From Paracerasibacillus soli (GTDB lineage Bacteria; Bacillota; Bacilli; Bacillales; Amphibacillaceae), in assembly GCF_034006335.1 (NCBI RefSeq), contig NZ_JAWDIQ010000003.1: a DNA stretch of 64,000 nt; one strand, 5' to 3'. The translations under genes were made by a program, and so were the position numbers. Numbering within the stretch: the first letter of the stretch is position 1; the number at the start of each line of letters is the position of its first letter. Shown in pieces: positions 39,695-48,850 of this stretch. The notes beneath the pieces are model-generated. The model searched no databases and had not been told where the DNA came from. It worked only from the letters and a program-made list of their open reading frames with translations.

Positions 39695-40164
39695 ATGGCA
39701 AAGGACTATAAGGATTTGTTAGAAGAGGAAAGAGAAGATTTTGTGAAGGTTGATTATGTAAGAAAAGAGGGGGAACCAACTGCAGCCTTTAAAGGGGCAT
39801 CTTGGGCAGCTTTAATGATAGGTGTTGCAGCTTATCTAATTGGGCTGTTCAACGCAACAATGGAGCTAAATGAAAAAGGGTACTATTTTGCAATTTTAGT
39901 ATTGGGCTTTATGCTGCAGTATCTTTACAAAAAGCAGTAAGAGATAAAGATGAAGGAATACCGGTAACGAATATTTACTTTGGTATTAGTTGGCTTGCAC
40001 TTATTATATCTGTAGTACTTATTGGCATTGGCTTATACAATGCGGGAAGTATTCTTTTAAGTGAAAAGGGATTCTATGGTATGGCATTTGTTTTGAGTTT
40101 ATTTGCAGCAGTGACTGTTCAGAAGAATATTAGAGATACAGAACGGGCGAGAGAAAGAGATTGA
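39695..40164 (+). CDS. yiaA: YiaA/YiaB-like membrane protein (one frameshift as sequenced)
   Basis: A small integral membrane protein of 156 residues (corrected) with four helices in two related pairs: ASWAALMIGVAAYLIGLFNA and LNEKGYYFAILVLG, then ISWLALIISVVLIGIGLYNA and LSEKGFYGMAFVLS. The repeat matches the YiaA/B two-helix domain. GGGGG lies nine bases before ATG 39695. The frame breaks near 39906, where one G is missing; corrected GLYAAVSLQKAVRDKDEG. Function unknown. Confidence 0.8.
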
Positions 40165-40224
40165 GTTTATTATCCGCAATGGAAGATGAATGAAATTATT
40201 AGTCTATTATGTTTGAAAAGAATA

Positions 40225-40269
40225 AAAGCCATTGTCCTAGAACGTCATAGTGAATAGGGCGATGGCTTT
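40225..40269 (+). terminator. Terminator after yiaA
   Basis: AAAGCCATTGTCCT pairs with AGGGCGATGGCTTT (with G-U pairs). Confidence 0.65.
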
Positions 40270-40674
40270 ATTACTTCGCGGATCTCCTATTAAATGCTAT
40301 CAGGCATAATGAATATGATGGGGAATAAAATGCTAAAATTGAATTGTTTACATACCCCGTATCATTTCACGTGGCATAACTTCCAATATCCTCCTACTTA
40401 TTTAAATTCACTACAAACAAATCTATATATCTAGGTAAGATAAATAGGGAATTCATGATTAGGTGCCCACTTTCCTTGGGAGAGGACAACTATTCGTACA
40501 TTCTGACGCAGTTGCTTTTCCTTCGTATCATGGGGATGACTATCTAATTTTATTTATTAGTACAAATAGCCAAAGAAAAATAATCAGTTAGTAACTTGAA
40601 AGAAATAGGATGAAATGGGTATATCCTCATATTTTGTACCTTCCAAAAATGAACATTTAGACTCTTTTGTTTTA
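40270..40674. other. Intergenic region before the chitin-oxidase gene
   Basis: About 400 bases without any gene, RNA or repeat that I recognise. Confidence 0.4.
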
Positions 40675-40724
40675 TAACATTCTATATTATCATAACATTA
40701 TAATGTTATATAGATAGAATGTTA
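40675..40724. promoter_or_regulatory. Nested palindrome upstream of the LPMO gene
   Basis: An outer perfect 11-bp inverted repeat (TAACATTCTAT at 40675-40685, ATAGAATGTTA at 40714-40724) encloses a perfect 18-bp palindrome, ATAACATTATAATGTTAT (40692-40709). It lies about 70 bases before the start codon and includes a TATAAT. It looks like an operator with two dimer sites, but the regulator is unknown. Confidence 0.55.
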
Positions 40725-40795
40725 GGGGGTGAGTGCTTAGTTAAAAGGGCGGAACGTCTTAAAATATTAATGGGAGAAAGGTGATTGTTTTGGTT

Positions 40796-41784
40796 ATGTC
40801 TAAAGTAAAAATAAATCCATTATACTTAGTTTTAGGTACCTTCATAATGATAGCGCTTACCTTGTCTTTTAATACGAATAAGGTTTCAGCGCATGGTTAT
40901 GTAGATAATCCAAAAAGCAGGGCTGTTTTATGTGCTGAAGGTGTGAATAAAGATTGTGGCGGAGTGGTCTACGAACCACAAAGTATCGAAGGTCCTGGTA
41001 ACTATCCAGAAGCTGGAGTTCCAGATGGTAAAATTGCTAGTGGTGGTGGCGTGTTTCCTGAATTAGATGAACAAGGAGAAAACCGCTGGGCAAAAGTGGG
41101 AATGTCAAGTGGTGCTTACACGTTCCATTGGACATTAACAGCAGCACACGCTACGAGCAATTGGGATTATTATATAACGAAAGAAGGATGGGATCCTAAC
41201 ACGCCATTGAAACGATCTGATTTTGAGCTATTCTGCTCTATCGACGATGGTGGAAAACGACCTGATTTTTCTGTTAGCCATGACTGTGTTATTCCAAACG
41301 TTCTGGATACCATGTTATTTTAGCCTATTGGGAAGTTGCAGATACAGCTAATGCATTTTATCAAGTAATTGATGCAAACTTTGATGGTGACTTTGTTGAA
41401 CCTGTTGACCCTCCTGGAGATGGTGACGATGGAAATGATAATGATGGAGAGAATCCAGCACTGCCAACTTGGGATTCTGAAACAGTGTATTTGGCTAATG
41501 ACGAAGTAACTTATAATGGTAACGTATATAGAGCAAAATGGTGGACACAAGGAGACAATCCTGAATCATCCCATGCATGGGAGCTGATTTCTGAGGGTGA
41601 TAATGAAAGCGGTGACAACGGAAATGGGGATGAAGGTAATAATCCGGAAGTTCCCGCTTGGGATTCGACAACTGTCTATTTAGCTCATGATGAAGTAACT
41701 TATAATGGTAATGTATATAGAGCAAAATGGTGGACACAAGGGGATACGCCAGGAGATTCCGGTGTATGGGAGTTAGTTTCCTAG
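40796..41784 (+). CDS. AA10 lytic polysaccharide monooxygenase with two chitin-binding modules (one frameshift as sequenced)
   Basis: A secreted copper enzyme that oxidatively cleaves chitin or cellulose; 329 residues once corrected. The signal peptide ends NKVSA, leaving mature His1 (HGYVDNPKSR), the first ligand of the copper histidine brace; the second is in LTAAHATSNWDYYIT. The frame breaks near 41295 (one base missing in CCAAA), and the corrected sequence continues RSGYHVILAYWEVADTANAF. After an Asp/Gly/Asn linker come two near-identical CBM5/12 modules (WDSETVYLANDEVTYNGN and WDSTTVYLAHDEVTYNGN, both with YRAKWWTQGD). TTG 40790 is as likely a start as ATG 40796, since GGAGAAAGG is 6-14 bases away. 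Confidence 0.92.
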
Positions 41785-41962
41785 GTGTCCATGAATACGG
41801 AGTTGAAACGAGCAACTAGAATAGCAGTTGCTGACACATAGTTTTTTGAGTGGTAATTGAATTTTGACGTCACTTGACTGAAGGTTTCCATTTTTAACCT
41901 AAACGTAAGTTTGGTATGTGGTGAGAACTTTACATGACATCATGATTCATGCGGACATAAAT

Positions 41963-42003
41963 AATCGAGTAGGAGAGGGATGTATTCTCTTCTACTCGAT
42001 TTT
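41963..42003. terminator. Bidirectional terminator between LPMO and BCCT genes
   Basis: AATCGAGTAG-GAGAG pairs with CTCTT-CTACTCGATT, with a T-rich stretch after it. It serves both convergent genes. Confidence 0.8.
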
Positions 42004-42023
42004 ATTTTTAATAAAGATTGCTA

Positions 42024-43565
42024 TTATGATACTGATTTATTCTCTTGATTTTCATATAGTTCTTTGCATACTTTTGGTGCTGTCCAAAATGTTGTGAATA
42101 GCAATAAGACAACAGGAACAGCAGTTACGACAATGAATGATTGTAATGCATTGACACTGCCCTCACCAATCGAGACTAAAACAATAGCAACTAACCCCAT
42201 AACCAATGCATAAAAGGCTCTTAACCAACGTGGTGGATCACCATCACCTGATATCGCCATGGAAATTGTTAATGACATGGAGTCTGTCGTTGTTAATACG
42301 AAAATGATTGTAGCAAGTAAAAATAAGAAACCGAATATAACACCAAAAGGTAATTGCTCAGCAATTGCCATCATCGCTGCAGGTGGTCCGGCATCATTTA
42401 AAGCGGTTGATACTGAGCCAGGAAGTTTTATTTCTTGGAAGATTCCTGTTCCACCTATAACAGTAAACCAAAAAGTTGTAATAACTGGAGCGATGATTGC
42501 TACAGCTAAAACAATTTCTCGAATTGTTCGTCCACGAGAAATCCGACATGCGAAAACGGCCATCATTGGACCATACCCAACAAACCATGCAAAGAAAAAC
42601 ACTGTCCATAATCCAAGCCATGCTTCATCGCCACGGAAAGTATTCAATGATATAAATTGGTTGATATAGAGCCCAAATGCTTCAAAGTAATGATTAAAAA
42701 TAAATAATCCTGGACCGAGCAATAAGACTCCAATAATTAACGCAACGGCTAAAATCACATTAAAGCTACTTAGAAACTGGATTCCTTTATGAATTCCAGT
42801 TACAGCCGAGATAGCTGCACCGATCACTAATAAAACAATAATGATAATATGAAGACTTAATGTATTGGATAAACCAGTTAAGGAGCTTAATCCATAGCCT
42901 GCTTGTAAACCTAAGAAACCAATCGGCCCTATTGTTCCAGCAGCGACAGCAATAATTGAGAATGAATCAACTATTGTTCCAAATATGCTTTTCTTCATAA
43001 TTCTTTCGCCGAAAATTGGATATAGCAACGCTCTCGGTTTTAACGGCATTCCTTTATGGTAATGTGCGTACATTAATACAATCGTTCCTAACGTTCCTAA
43101 AATTGCCCATGATAGAAAACCCCAGTCAACGAAACTCATCGCTAATGCAGGTACAACCGCTTCTGGCGATCCATCCTCAATTCCAGAAAAATGAGGTGGC
43201 ACAGATAGAAAATGACTTAATGGCTCTGCTGCTGCCCAAAATACGCCACCACCTGCTAACAATGTGCACATAATAATTGAAATCCATTTAAATGTACTCA
43301 TTTCAGGTTTATCAATATTACCTAAGCGAATTTTTCCATATTTAGAAAATCCTAAAAATAATGCTATAAAAAATGTTCCTAATAACACAATTTGATAAAT
43401 TAAACCAAAATAAGTCGCTGATAATCCAAAAAAGTAATCAACCATATCAGCCACAAAATCGGCATTGATAAGTGCAGTTATTACAAATAGTAACAATACA
43501 CCACCACTTATAAAAAACGATGGTAAATCTAGTGAAGCTTTATTTCCTTTTGAACCTTCTTTCAT
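42024..43565 (-). CDS. BCCT-family transporter with an altered substrate box
   Basis: A 12-helix sodium- or proton-coupled symporter of about 513 residues. I choose ATG 43565 (MKEGSKGNK), with GGAGG ten bases upstream, over the longer frame. The family body is clear (AAAEPLSHFLSVPPH, SFVDWGFLSWAILG, FACRISRGRTIREIV). In helix 8, glycine-betaine carriers have a Trp-rich box (WAWWISWSP in BetP); here it is AWFVGYGPMM, so the aromatic cage is partly lost and the substrate may not be betaine. A hairpin followed by T7 on the same strand (43732-43772) lies in the presumed leader. Confidence 0.88.
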   Translation of the reverse strand: MKEGSKGNKASLDLPSFFISGGVLLLFVITALINADFVADMVDYFFGLSATYFGLIYQIVLLGTFFIALFLGFSKYGKIRLGNIDKPEMSTFKWISIIMCTLLAGGGVFWAAAEPLSHFLSVPPHFSGIEDGSPEAVVPALAMSFVDWGFLSWAILGTLGTIVLMYAHYHKGMPLKPRALLYPIFGERIMKKSIFGTIVDSFSIIAVAAGTIGPIGFLGLQAGYGLSSLTGLSNTLSLHIIIIVLLVIGAAISAVTGIHKGIQFLSSFNVILAVALIIGVLLLGPGLFIFNHYFEAFGLYINQFISLNTFRGDEAWLGLWTVFFFAWFVGYGPMMAVFACRISRGRTIREIVLAVAIIAPVITTFWFTVIGGTGIFQEIKLPGSVSTALNDAGPPAAMMAIAEQLPFGVIFGFLFLLATIIFVLTTTDSMSLTISMAISGDGDPPRWLRAFYALVMGLVAIVLVSIGEGSVNALQSFIVVTAVPVVLLLFTTFWTAPKVCKELYENQENKSVS

Positions 43566-43731
43566 TATTACATTTCCTCCAATTTTACTTTTGGTATGAC
43601 TTGCTACTTGTTCATATATGATACTACCTACTGTTCGACTTAATAAATATATCCCCCTAACATCATTTCCCATCTAGGTGTTTGAAAACCTGTAAATGTT
43701 GCCAAATTCATAGGGAAAACTTGTTGAAAAT

Positions 43732-43772
43732 AAAAAAAGGAATTATGCTCCCATAACAGAAGTCATAATTCC
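43732..43772 (-). terminator. Hairpin with T7 tail upstream of the BCCT gene
   Basis: GGAATTATG (43739-43747) pairs perfectly with CATAATTCC (43764-43772). On the minus strand the stem is followed by TTTTTTT. No other leftward gene precedes it, so it may be a leader attenuator for the BCCT gene. Confidence 0.5.
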
Positions 43773-44039
43773 ATCACCTTTTATATCCTAAAGTACTTTA
43801 GCGATTTTGTAAACCAAACTGCAGCTTGATCTATTGTATAAATGATTTACTTCATGCCAAAATACTACAAGGCTTCTTTCATACAAAAGTGAGATTATTA
43901 TGTTCTATACCGCTAGCTGAAGCGGATTGTTTTTAACAAACTGGATGAGATTTCTGGGCATGAAGTTTAATGGTTAATTGGCTGTAAGACACAAATTAGA
44001 AAAAAATAGAAAATGTAGTCATTTTTTGATTTAAAACGA
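43773..44039. other. Intergenic region between the divergent BCCT and MFS genes
   Basis: Divergent promoter region; no further element recognised. Confidence 0.35.
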
Positions 44040-44069
44040 TTGACGCTATCATAAATAAGAGATTATAGT
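44040..44069 (+). promoter_or_regulatory. Promoter of the MFS gene
   Basis: TTGACG at 44040-44045 and TATAGT at 44064-44069, spacer 18. Confidence 0.65.
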
Positions 44070-44112
44070 GTTCATAATACATCATGAAGAAGTGGACAAG
44101 AGGGAGAAGCAA

Positions 44113-45267
44113 ATGAAAGAACATCGTATGACATTAGCGATTTTATTAACGAATTTATTTATTGCATTTTTAGGAATTGGATTAGTTATTCCTGTATTAC
44201 CAACGATTATGAATGAATTACATTTATCTGGTAGTATAGTTGGAAATCTTGTAGCTGCATTTGCCTTTGCACAGCTTATTGTATCTCCAATTGCGGGTAA
44301 ATGGGTAGATAAATATGGACGTAAGAAAATTATTATTATCGGGCTATTATTTTTTAGTGCATCGGAATTGTTATTTGGAATAGGCAAAACAGTAGAAGTG
44401 TTGTTTGTTTCTCGACTATTAGGTGGTGTAAGTGCTGCATTAATTATGCCAGCTGTAACTGCTTTTATTGCGGATATTACGACGATGGAAACAAGGTCTA
44501 AAGCGCTTGGCTACATGTCTGCGTCTATTTCGACTGGATTTATTATCGGACCTGGTATTGGAGGTTTCTTAGCGGAGATCGGGCCGCGACTTCCGTTCTT
44601 TTCCGCAGCTGTCCTTGCACTAGTCTCTGCAGTTTTATCATATATTACGCTTCGCGAGCCGGAGCGGAATGAGGATGAAATAGATCAAAAAGCGACTGGC
44701 ATCAGACGTGTATTTACACCGATGTATTTCATCGCCTTTATGATTATCTTCTTAACATCTTTTAGTTTGGCAGCATTTGATTCTTTATTTTCTTTGTTTG
44801 TTGATCATAAATTTTCTTTCACACCAAAAGATATTGCCATTGCTATTACTGGTGGGGCCATTGTAGGTGCAATCGCGCAAGTTGTCTTATTTGATTGGTT
44901 AACAAAACATCTCGGTGAAATTGGTTTAATCCGCTATAGTCTAATTTTTTCTGTTTTTCTTGTGTATCTTATGACGGTTGTAAGTTCGTATACAAATATA
45001 TTGCTTGTGACAATATTCCTTTTTGTTGGGTTTGATTTGATTAGACCTGCGATTACATCCTATTTATCAAAAATTGCTGGGAAAGAACAAGGGTTTGTTG
45101 GTGGCATGAATTCAATGTTTACAAGTATAGGGAATATCCTCGGACCGGTAATTGGGGGTATTTTATTTGATGTGAATTTAAATTATCCTTTTTATTTTTC
45201 ATCTTTATTTTTAATTGTAGGGGTAATGCTTGCGATATTTTGGAAAAGGCCAACTCAATTATCTTAA
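44113..45267 (+). CDS. MFS exporter of the DHA1 (NorA/Bmr/TetA-like) group
   Basis: 384 residues, 12 helices. ATG 44113 (MKEHRMTLAIL) has AGGGAG seven bases upstream and is preferred to the longer frame. Motif A is GKWVDKYGRKK and motif C is GYMSASISTGFIIGPGIGG, which marks drug/H+ antiporters. NorA and Bmr export fluoroquinolones and dyes; the substrate here is unknown. Monocistronic. Confidence 0.88.
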   Translation: MKEHRMTLAILLTNLFIAFLGIGLVIPVLPTIMNELHLSGSIVGNLVAAFAFAQLIVSPIAGKWVDKYGRKKIIIIGLLFFSASELLFGIGKTVEVLFVSRLLGGVSAALIMPAVTAFIADITTMETRSKALGYMSASISTGFIIGPGIGGFLAEIGPRLPFFSAAVLALVSAVLSYITLREPERNEDEIDQKATGIRRVFTPMYFIAFMIIFLTSFSLAAFDSLFSLFVDHKFSFTPKDIAIAITGGAIVGAIAQVVLFDWLTKHLGEIGLIRYSLIFSVFLVYLMTVVSSYTNILLVTIFLFVGFDLIRPAITSYLSKIAGKEQGFVGGMNSMFTSIGNILGPVIGGILFDVNLNYPFYFSSLFLIVGVMLAIFWKRPTQLS

Positions 45268-45428
45268 AGGCTATGTTCAAAAAAATTTACTTAACTGATT
45301 GCCCTCTTTTTTTACGTCGTTTTGCTTTGATACGTTTGTATCATTGATAAATAAAAAAACATGTTAGTAAACGAACAAAAAAGTGCAAACTATTCTTATG
45401 AAGTTTTCTTCAACACTGGAGGATTTTT

Positions 45429-47646
45429 ATGAAAAAGAATAGATGGCACTTGTCTGAATGGATAGTCGGTATTTGTATACTTTCCTATGTAATCACAATA
45501 TACATTTATTCGAATCTTCATTTGGATCGTACAGATGTTGTAATTGTTTTTTCAATCGTGACAGGACTAATTAGCAGTGTATGGCTTTATCGAACATATC
45601 GTGTCGTATCGAATAAACAAAAGTATGTTTGGCTGTTATTTTTTCTGGCGATTACTAGTCAGATTTTATCAAACATTATTTGGTTGCTCGTACGAACTTT
45701 TACGAAAACAACGCAATATCCGATAGTATCAAGTTTCTTTTGGGTATTATCCTTTCCATTATTTTTATACGCCCTGTACTATTTATTGAAGTTAATCAAT
45801 AACGCAATGATAAGAAAAGGCTTCTTTTTTAATACCGTAATTTTTATTTGTGTTGCAACGACGATTAGTTTGCACTACTTGATTACACCTATCATTATGG
45901 TATCAAGTTCATCATTCATATTGGCTTTGAATTTAGTTTATCCAATAAGTGATTTAGGAATTATGCTTTTTATTGTAGGGTTATTCTTTCTATCTAGTTA
46001 TACGAATGCAAAAAATATTATTAGAATGATTACCACTGCTTTTTTTATTCATATTGTTGCTGATTCCATATATGCATATCTTTTAAGTGAAGGAGAATCT
46101 ATTCCTGGAGGTACCGCTGATTTATTATGGATAGTGGCTGTATTACTACTTGGATTGACTGGTTATAAGGTAACGGAAAAGGAGATATCGACTTAAAGAT
46201 AACGAAACAAATTGAGGTGGAAGACAATAAATTACCGTACGTTGTTGCTTTATTTTTATTACTGCTTGTATTAACAACTTATCAAGGCTATTTTAATATT
46301 CTTACGATCGGTTTGCACATTACGTTTTTATTTATTGTAGTAAAGCAGTTTATGATAATGGGAAGCAATCGCAAACTTGTGTCAGAATATCAATATTTGG
46401 CTTACCGTGATCCTTTAACTGGTCTATATAATCGAGCGAGTTTTATAAAGGATCTAGAAGAATTGTTTTGTAATAAGAGTGGTAATGATCGATTTGCTGT
46501 CTTTTTAATTGATTTAGACCGTTTTAAAAATATAAATGATACGTTAGGTCATAATTTTGGTGATCAATTACTTATGCAAGTGTCAGCACGAATGTCGGGA
46601 GCTATTAAGGAGCCAGCAAAGATTTACCGCACTGGCGGTGATGAATTTGTATTTATTGTCCAAAATCCGCAACAGACGTATCAGGATATTGCAAATTCCA
46701 TTTTACAACAATTTGAAAGGCCGTTTTTAATAGAAAATCGAACAATTTTTATTACACCTAGTATTGGAGGCAGTTTGTACCCGGAAAACGGCAAGGATGC
46801 GGAAGTATTAGTAAAACATGCAGATGCGGCGATGTATTTTGCGAAAAGCGGTGGTCGCAATAGTATTCAGTTTTATAATGCAAAATTAAATGAAGCAATT
46901 TCTAGAAAAGTAATGATTGAATTAGAAATGAGAAGTGCATTAGAAAAAAATCAATTTGAAATTTATTACCAACCAAAGGTAGAACTATCTACAAGAAATA
47001 TAGTTGGTATGGAGGCATTATTGCGCTGGAAACATCAGAGCTAGGGTTTATTTCCCCAGAAGAATTTATTCCAATAGCGGAAGATAGCGGACAAATTATT
47101 ACAATTGGTGAATGGACGTTACGTGAAGCTTGTAAGCAGAATAAAAGTTGGGCAAGCAAAGGATTAATCGTCTCCGTAAATGTTTCTGTTCGCCAGTTTC
47201 AACAATGTGATTTTGTTCAAATAGTAGCCGACATCTTACAAAAGACAAATCTTCAACCAAAATTTTTGGAACTTGAAATTACAGAGAGTGTCATACAAAA
47301 TTTGGATGAGTCTGTGAGCCTTCTAAAAAAGTTGCGTAAACTAGGTGTAAAGCTATCTATTGATGACTTTGGCACTGGTTATTCATCACTTTCTGTATTA
47401 AAAAGACTACCAATTGACACGTTGAAAATCGATAAAGCATTTATCGATGATATTTCTGACTCAGTGAACAAATCAATGCTAAAATCGATTATTGATATTG
47501 GTTTAAATATGAATTTGCGTGTAATTGCAGAAGGTATTGAAACGGAGGAACAATTGACTGTTTTAAAGGACTTTCATTGTACATACGGACAAGGGTTTTT
47601 ATTTAGCAAACCTCTACCAAGAAATGAAATTGATCAAATAATATAA
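45429..47646 (+). CDS. Membrane-bound GGDEF-EAL cyclic-di-GMP protein (two frameshifts as sequenced)
   Basis: A corrected protein of about 739 residues. The N-terminal 290 residues contain eight to ten membrane helices, probably a sensor domain. Next come a GGDEF domain (YRDPLTGLYNRASF, DLDRFKNINDTLGH, YRTGGDEFVF) and an EAL domain (MEALLRWKH, VNVSVRQF, LELEITES, IDDFGTGYSSL, LKIDKAFI, VIAEGIET, GQGFLFSKPL). All catalytic residues of both activities are present; the RxxD inhibitory site is absent. Frame breaks near 46185 (one A missing from AAAA; corrected TEKGDIDLKITKQ) and 47037 (one C missing; KHPELGFISPEEF) split it into three reading frames. It could make or break c-di-GMP. Confidence 0.9.
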
Positions 47647-47692
47647 AGGAAATGTTATATTAAGGCTAGGATACCTTTGTCAAAAATATTAA

Positions 47693-47810
47693 AGAATGAT
47701 TCTGATTATCAGTCTGATAAGCTCTTACTGAAGTAGTTTTACTTTTTTACATGTCTACTTTAGGGAGCGGCTTAGTCTTCGATTATCGGAATCATTTTTT
47801 TATGGATAAT
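47693..47810 (+). terminator. Long, multi-part hairpin with T7 tail
   Basis: The base AATGATTCTGATTATC pairs with GATTATCGGAATCATT (two mismatches), followed by TTTTTTT. The roughly 80 bases inside fold further (CTGAAGTAG with CTACTTTAG). It ends the GGDEF-EAL transcript; its length is unusual for a simple terminator. Confidence 0.55.
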
Positions 47811-47956
47811 TTAACACGGCTGCCCGCGAACGGAAGTTTCTATTTATCGTTATTTTTGGGGGATGTTACGGGGAAAAAAACACAGGTTATAATAGTTCTA
47901 AATACCTAAAGTTCACACAAATGTCACAATTTATTCATCTTGCGTTCATATTAATG

Positions 47957-47986
47957 TGTACAAAAGCGTATTGTATTAATTATAAT
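47957..47986 (+). promoter_or_regulatory. Possible promoter of the haem-acquisition locus
   Basis: TGTACA (47957-47962) and a perfect TATAAT (47981-47986), spacer 18, about 220 bases before the first NEAT gene. I see no canonical Fur box next to it. Confidence 0.45.
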
Positions 47987-48204
47987 GGTATTAAAGCTTT
48001 GTAATGTAGCTAGATTGAAAACCCTAAATTGTAATGTGCAATAAAGATAGAAACGTTATGTTTGTTTGCAAACCATTGTTATGGGATATCAATCTGCTTT
48101 TATATTATTTTACCAAATAATTGGAGGAGGTCATACACATAACACGTTTTTTTACATTAAATCTATTAAAATCAAGTCGAACTCAATAAGAAAGGGAGAA
48201 AATA

Positions 48205-48822
48205 ATGAATAAAAGATTTTCGTTAATTTTAGCTATTGCTGTAATGGTATTTTCTTTAATTGTTATTCCACATGGTACAGTTTTTGCAAAAGATATCGCA
48301 GATGGTACATATAAAATTAATTATGAAATGAAAGAAGCGGGCAGTAATAGTACATCTATTGCAGATGGATATTTTTCTAAGCCTGCAACGTTGACGGTAA
48401 AGAATGGCGTGAAGCATATTCAATTAACGGTGACGAGTAGCAAGATGATTAAATCTCTAAGTGCCCCAAGTGGACCAGTTGACGTGGTAAGTGATAGTGG
48501 CGATACACGAACAGTGAAATTTAGAGTTGATGGTAATTTATCACAGCCGGTTAACATGGAAATGCATATTGTAGTTCCAGATTTATATGATATGACGCAT
48601 ACGGCTCGCGCAGTTTTTGATGTGAGTGGACTACCTACAGCTGGTGATTCATCATCAGATGTCAATGAAAAGAAATCAGATGATGGAGCGGTAGCAACGG
48701 GCGGAGCGGAAGAAAACCCACCAACAGGTGATGATTCATCTATTATACTTTATGCTTCTTTATTACTAGCAGCTGTTATAGGAATGGTTGCCGTTTGGAA
48801 ATTACGACCAGCACGTGACTAA
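48205..48822 (+). CDS. isdC: IsdC-like cell-wall haem-binding protein, one NEAT domain
   Basis: 205 residues: signal peptide (about 1-28, ending VFA), one NEAT domain (about 32-145), an acidic Ser/Asp linker, and a sorting signal, NPPTGDDSS, followed by a hydrophobic helix and RPARD. NPxTG signals are substrates of class B sortases, and a sortase B gene lies at the end of the locus. NEAT domains bind haem and pass it inward. Here YDMTHTARAVFD has Tyr-x-x-x-His where the usual motif is YxxxY. GGGAG lies seven bases before the ATG. First gene of the Isd-like series. Confidence 0.85.
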   Translation: MNKRFSLILAIAVMVFSLIVIPHGTVFAKDIADGTYKINYEMKEAGSNSTSIADGYFSKPATLTVKNGVKHIQLTVTSSKMIKSLSAPSGPVDVVSDSGDTRTVKFRVDGNLSQPVNMEMHIVVPDLYDMTHTARAVFDVSGLPTAGDSSSDVNEKKSDDGAVATGGAEENPPTGDDSSIILYASLLLAAVIGMVAVWKLRPARD

Positions 48823-48850
48823 AAGAAAAAGCTAATGAGGAGAGTAGAAA

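Noticed and set aside
40681..40730. Insertion sequence ends around the palindrome before the LPMO gene
   Set aside because: No transposase, no target duplication and no similarity to the ISs in the window; an operator is simpler.
47697..47711. Fur box (TGATTCTGATTATCA) for the haem locus
   Set aside because: It lies in the arm of a terminator hairpin, has two mismatches in one half, and is about 500 bases from the first gene; pairing explains the symmetry.
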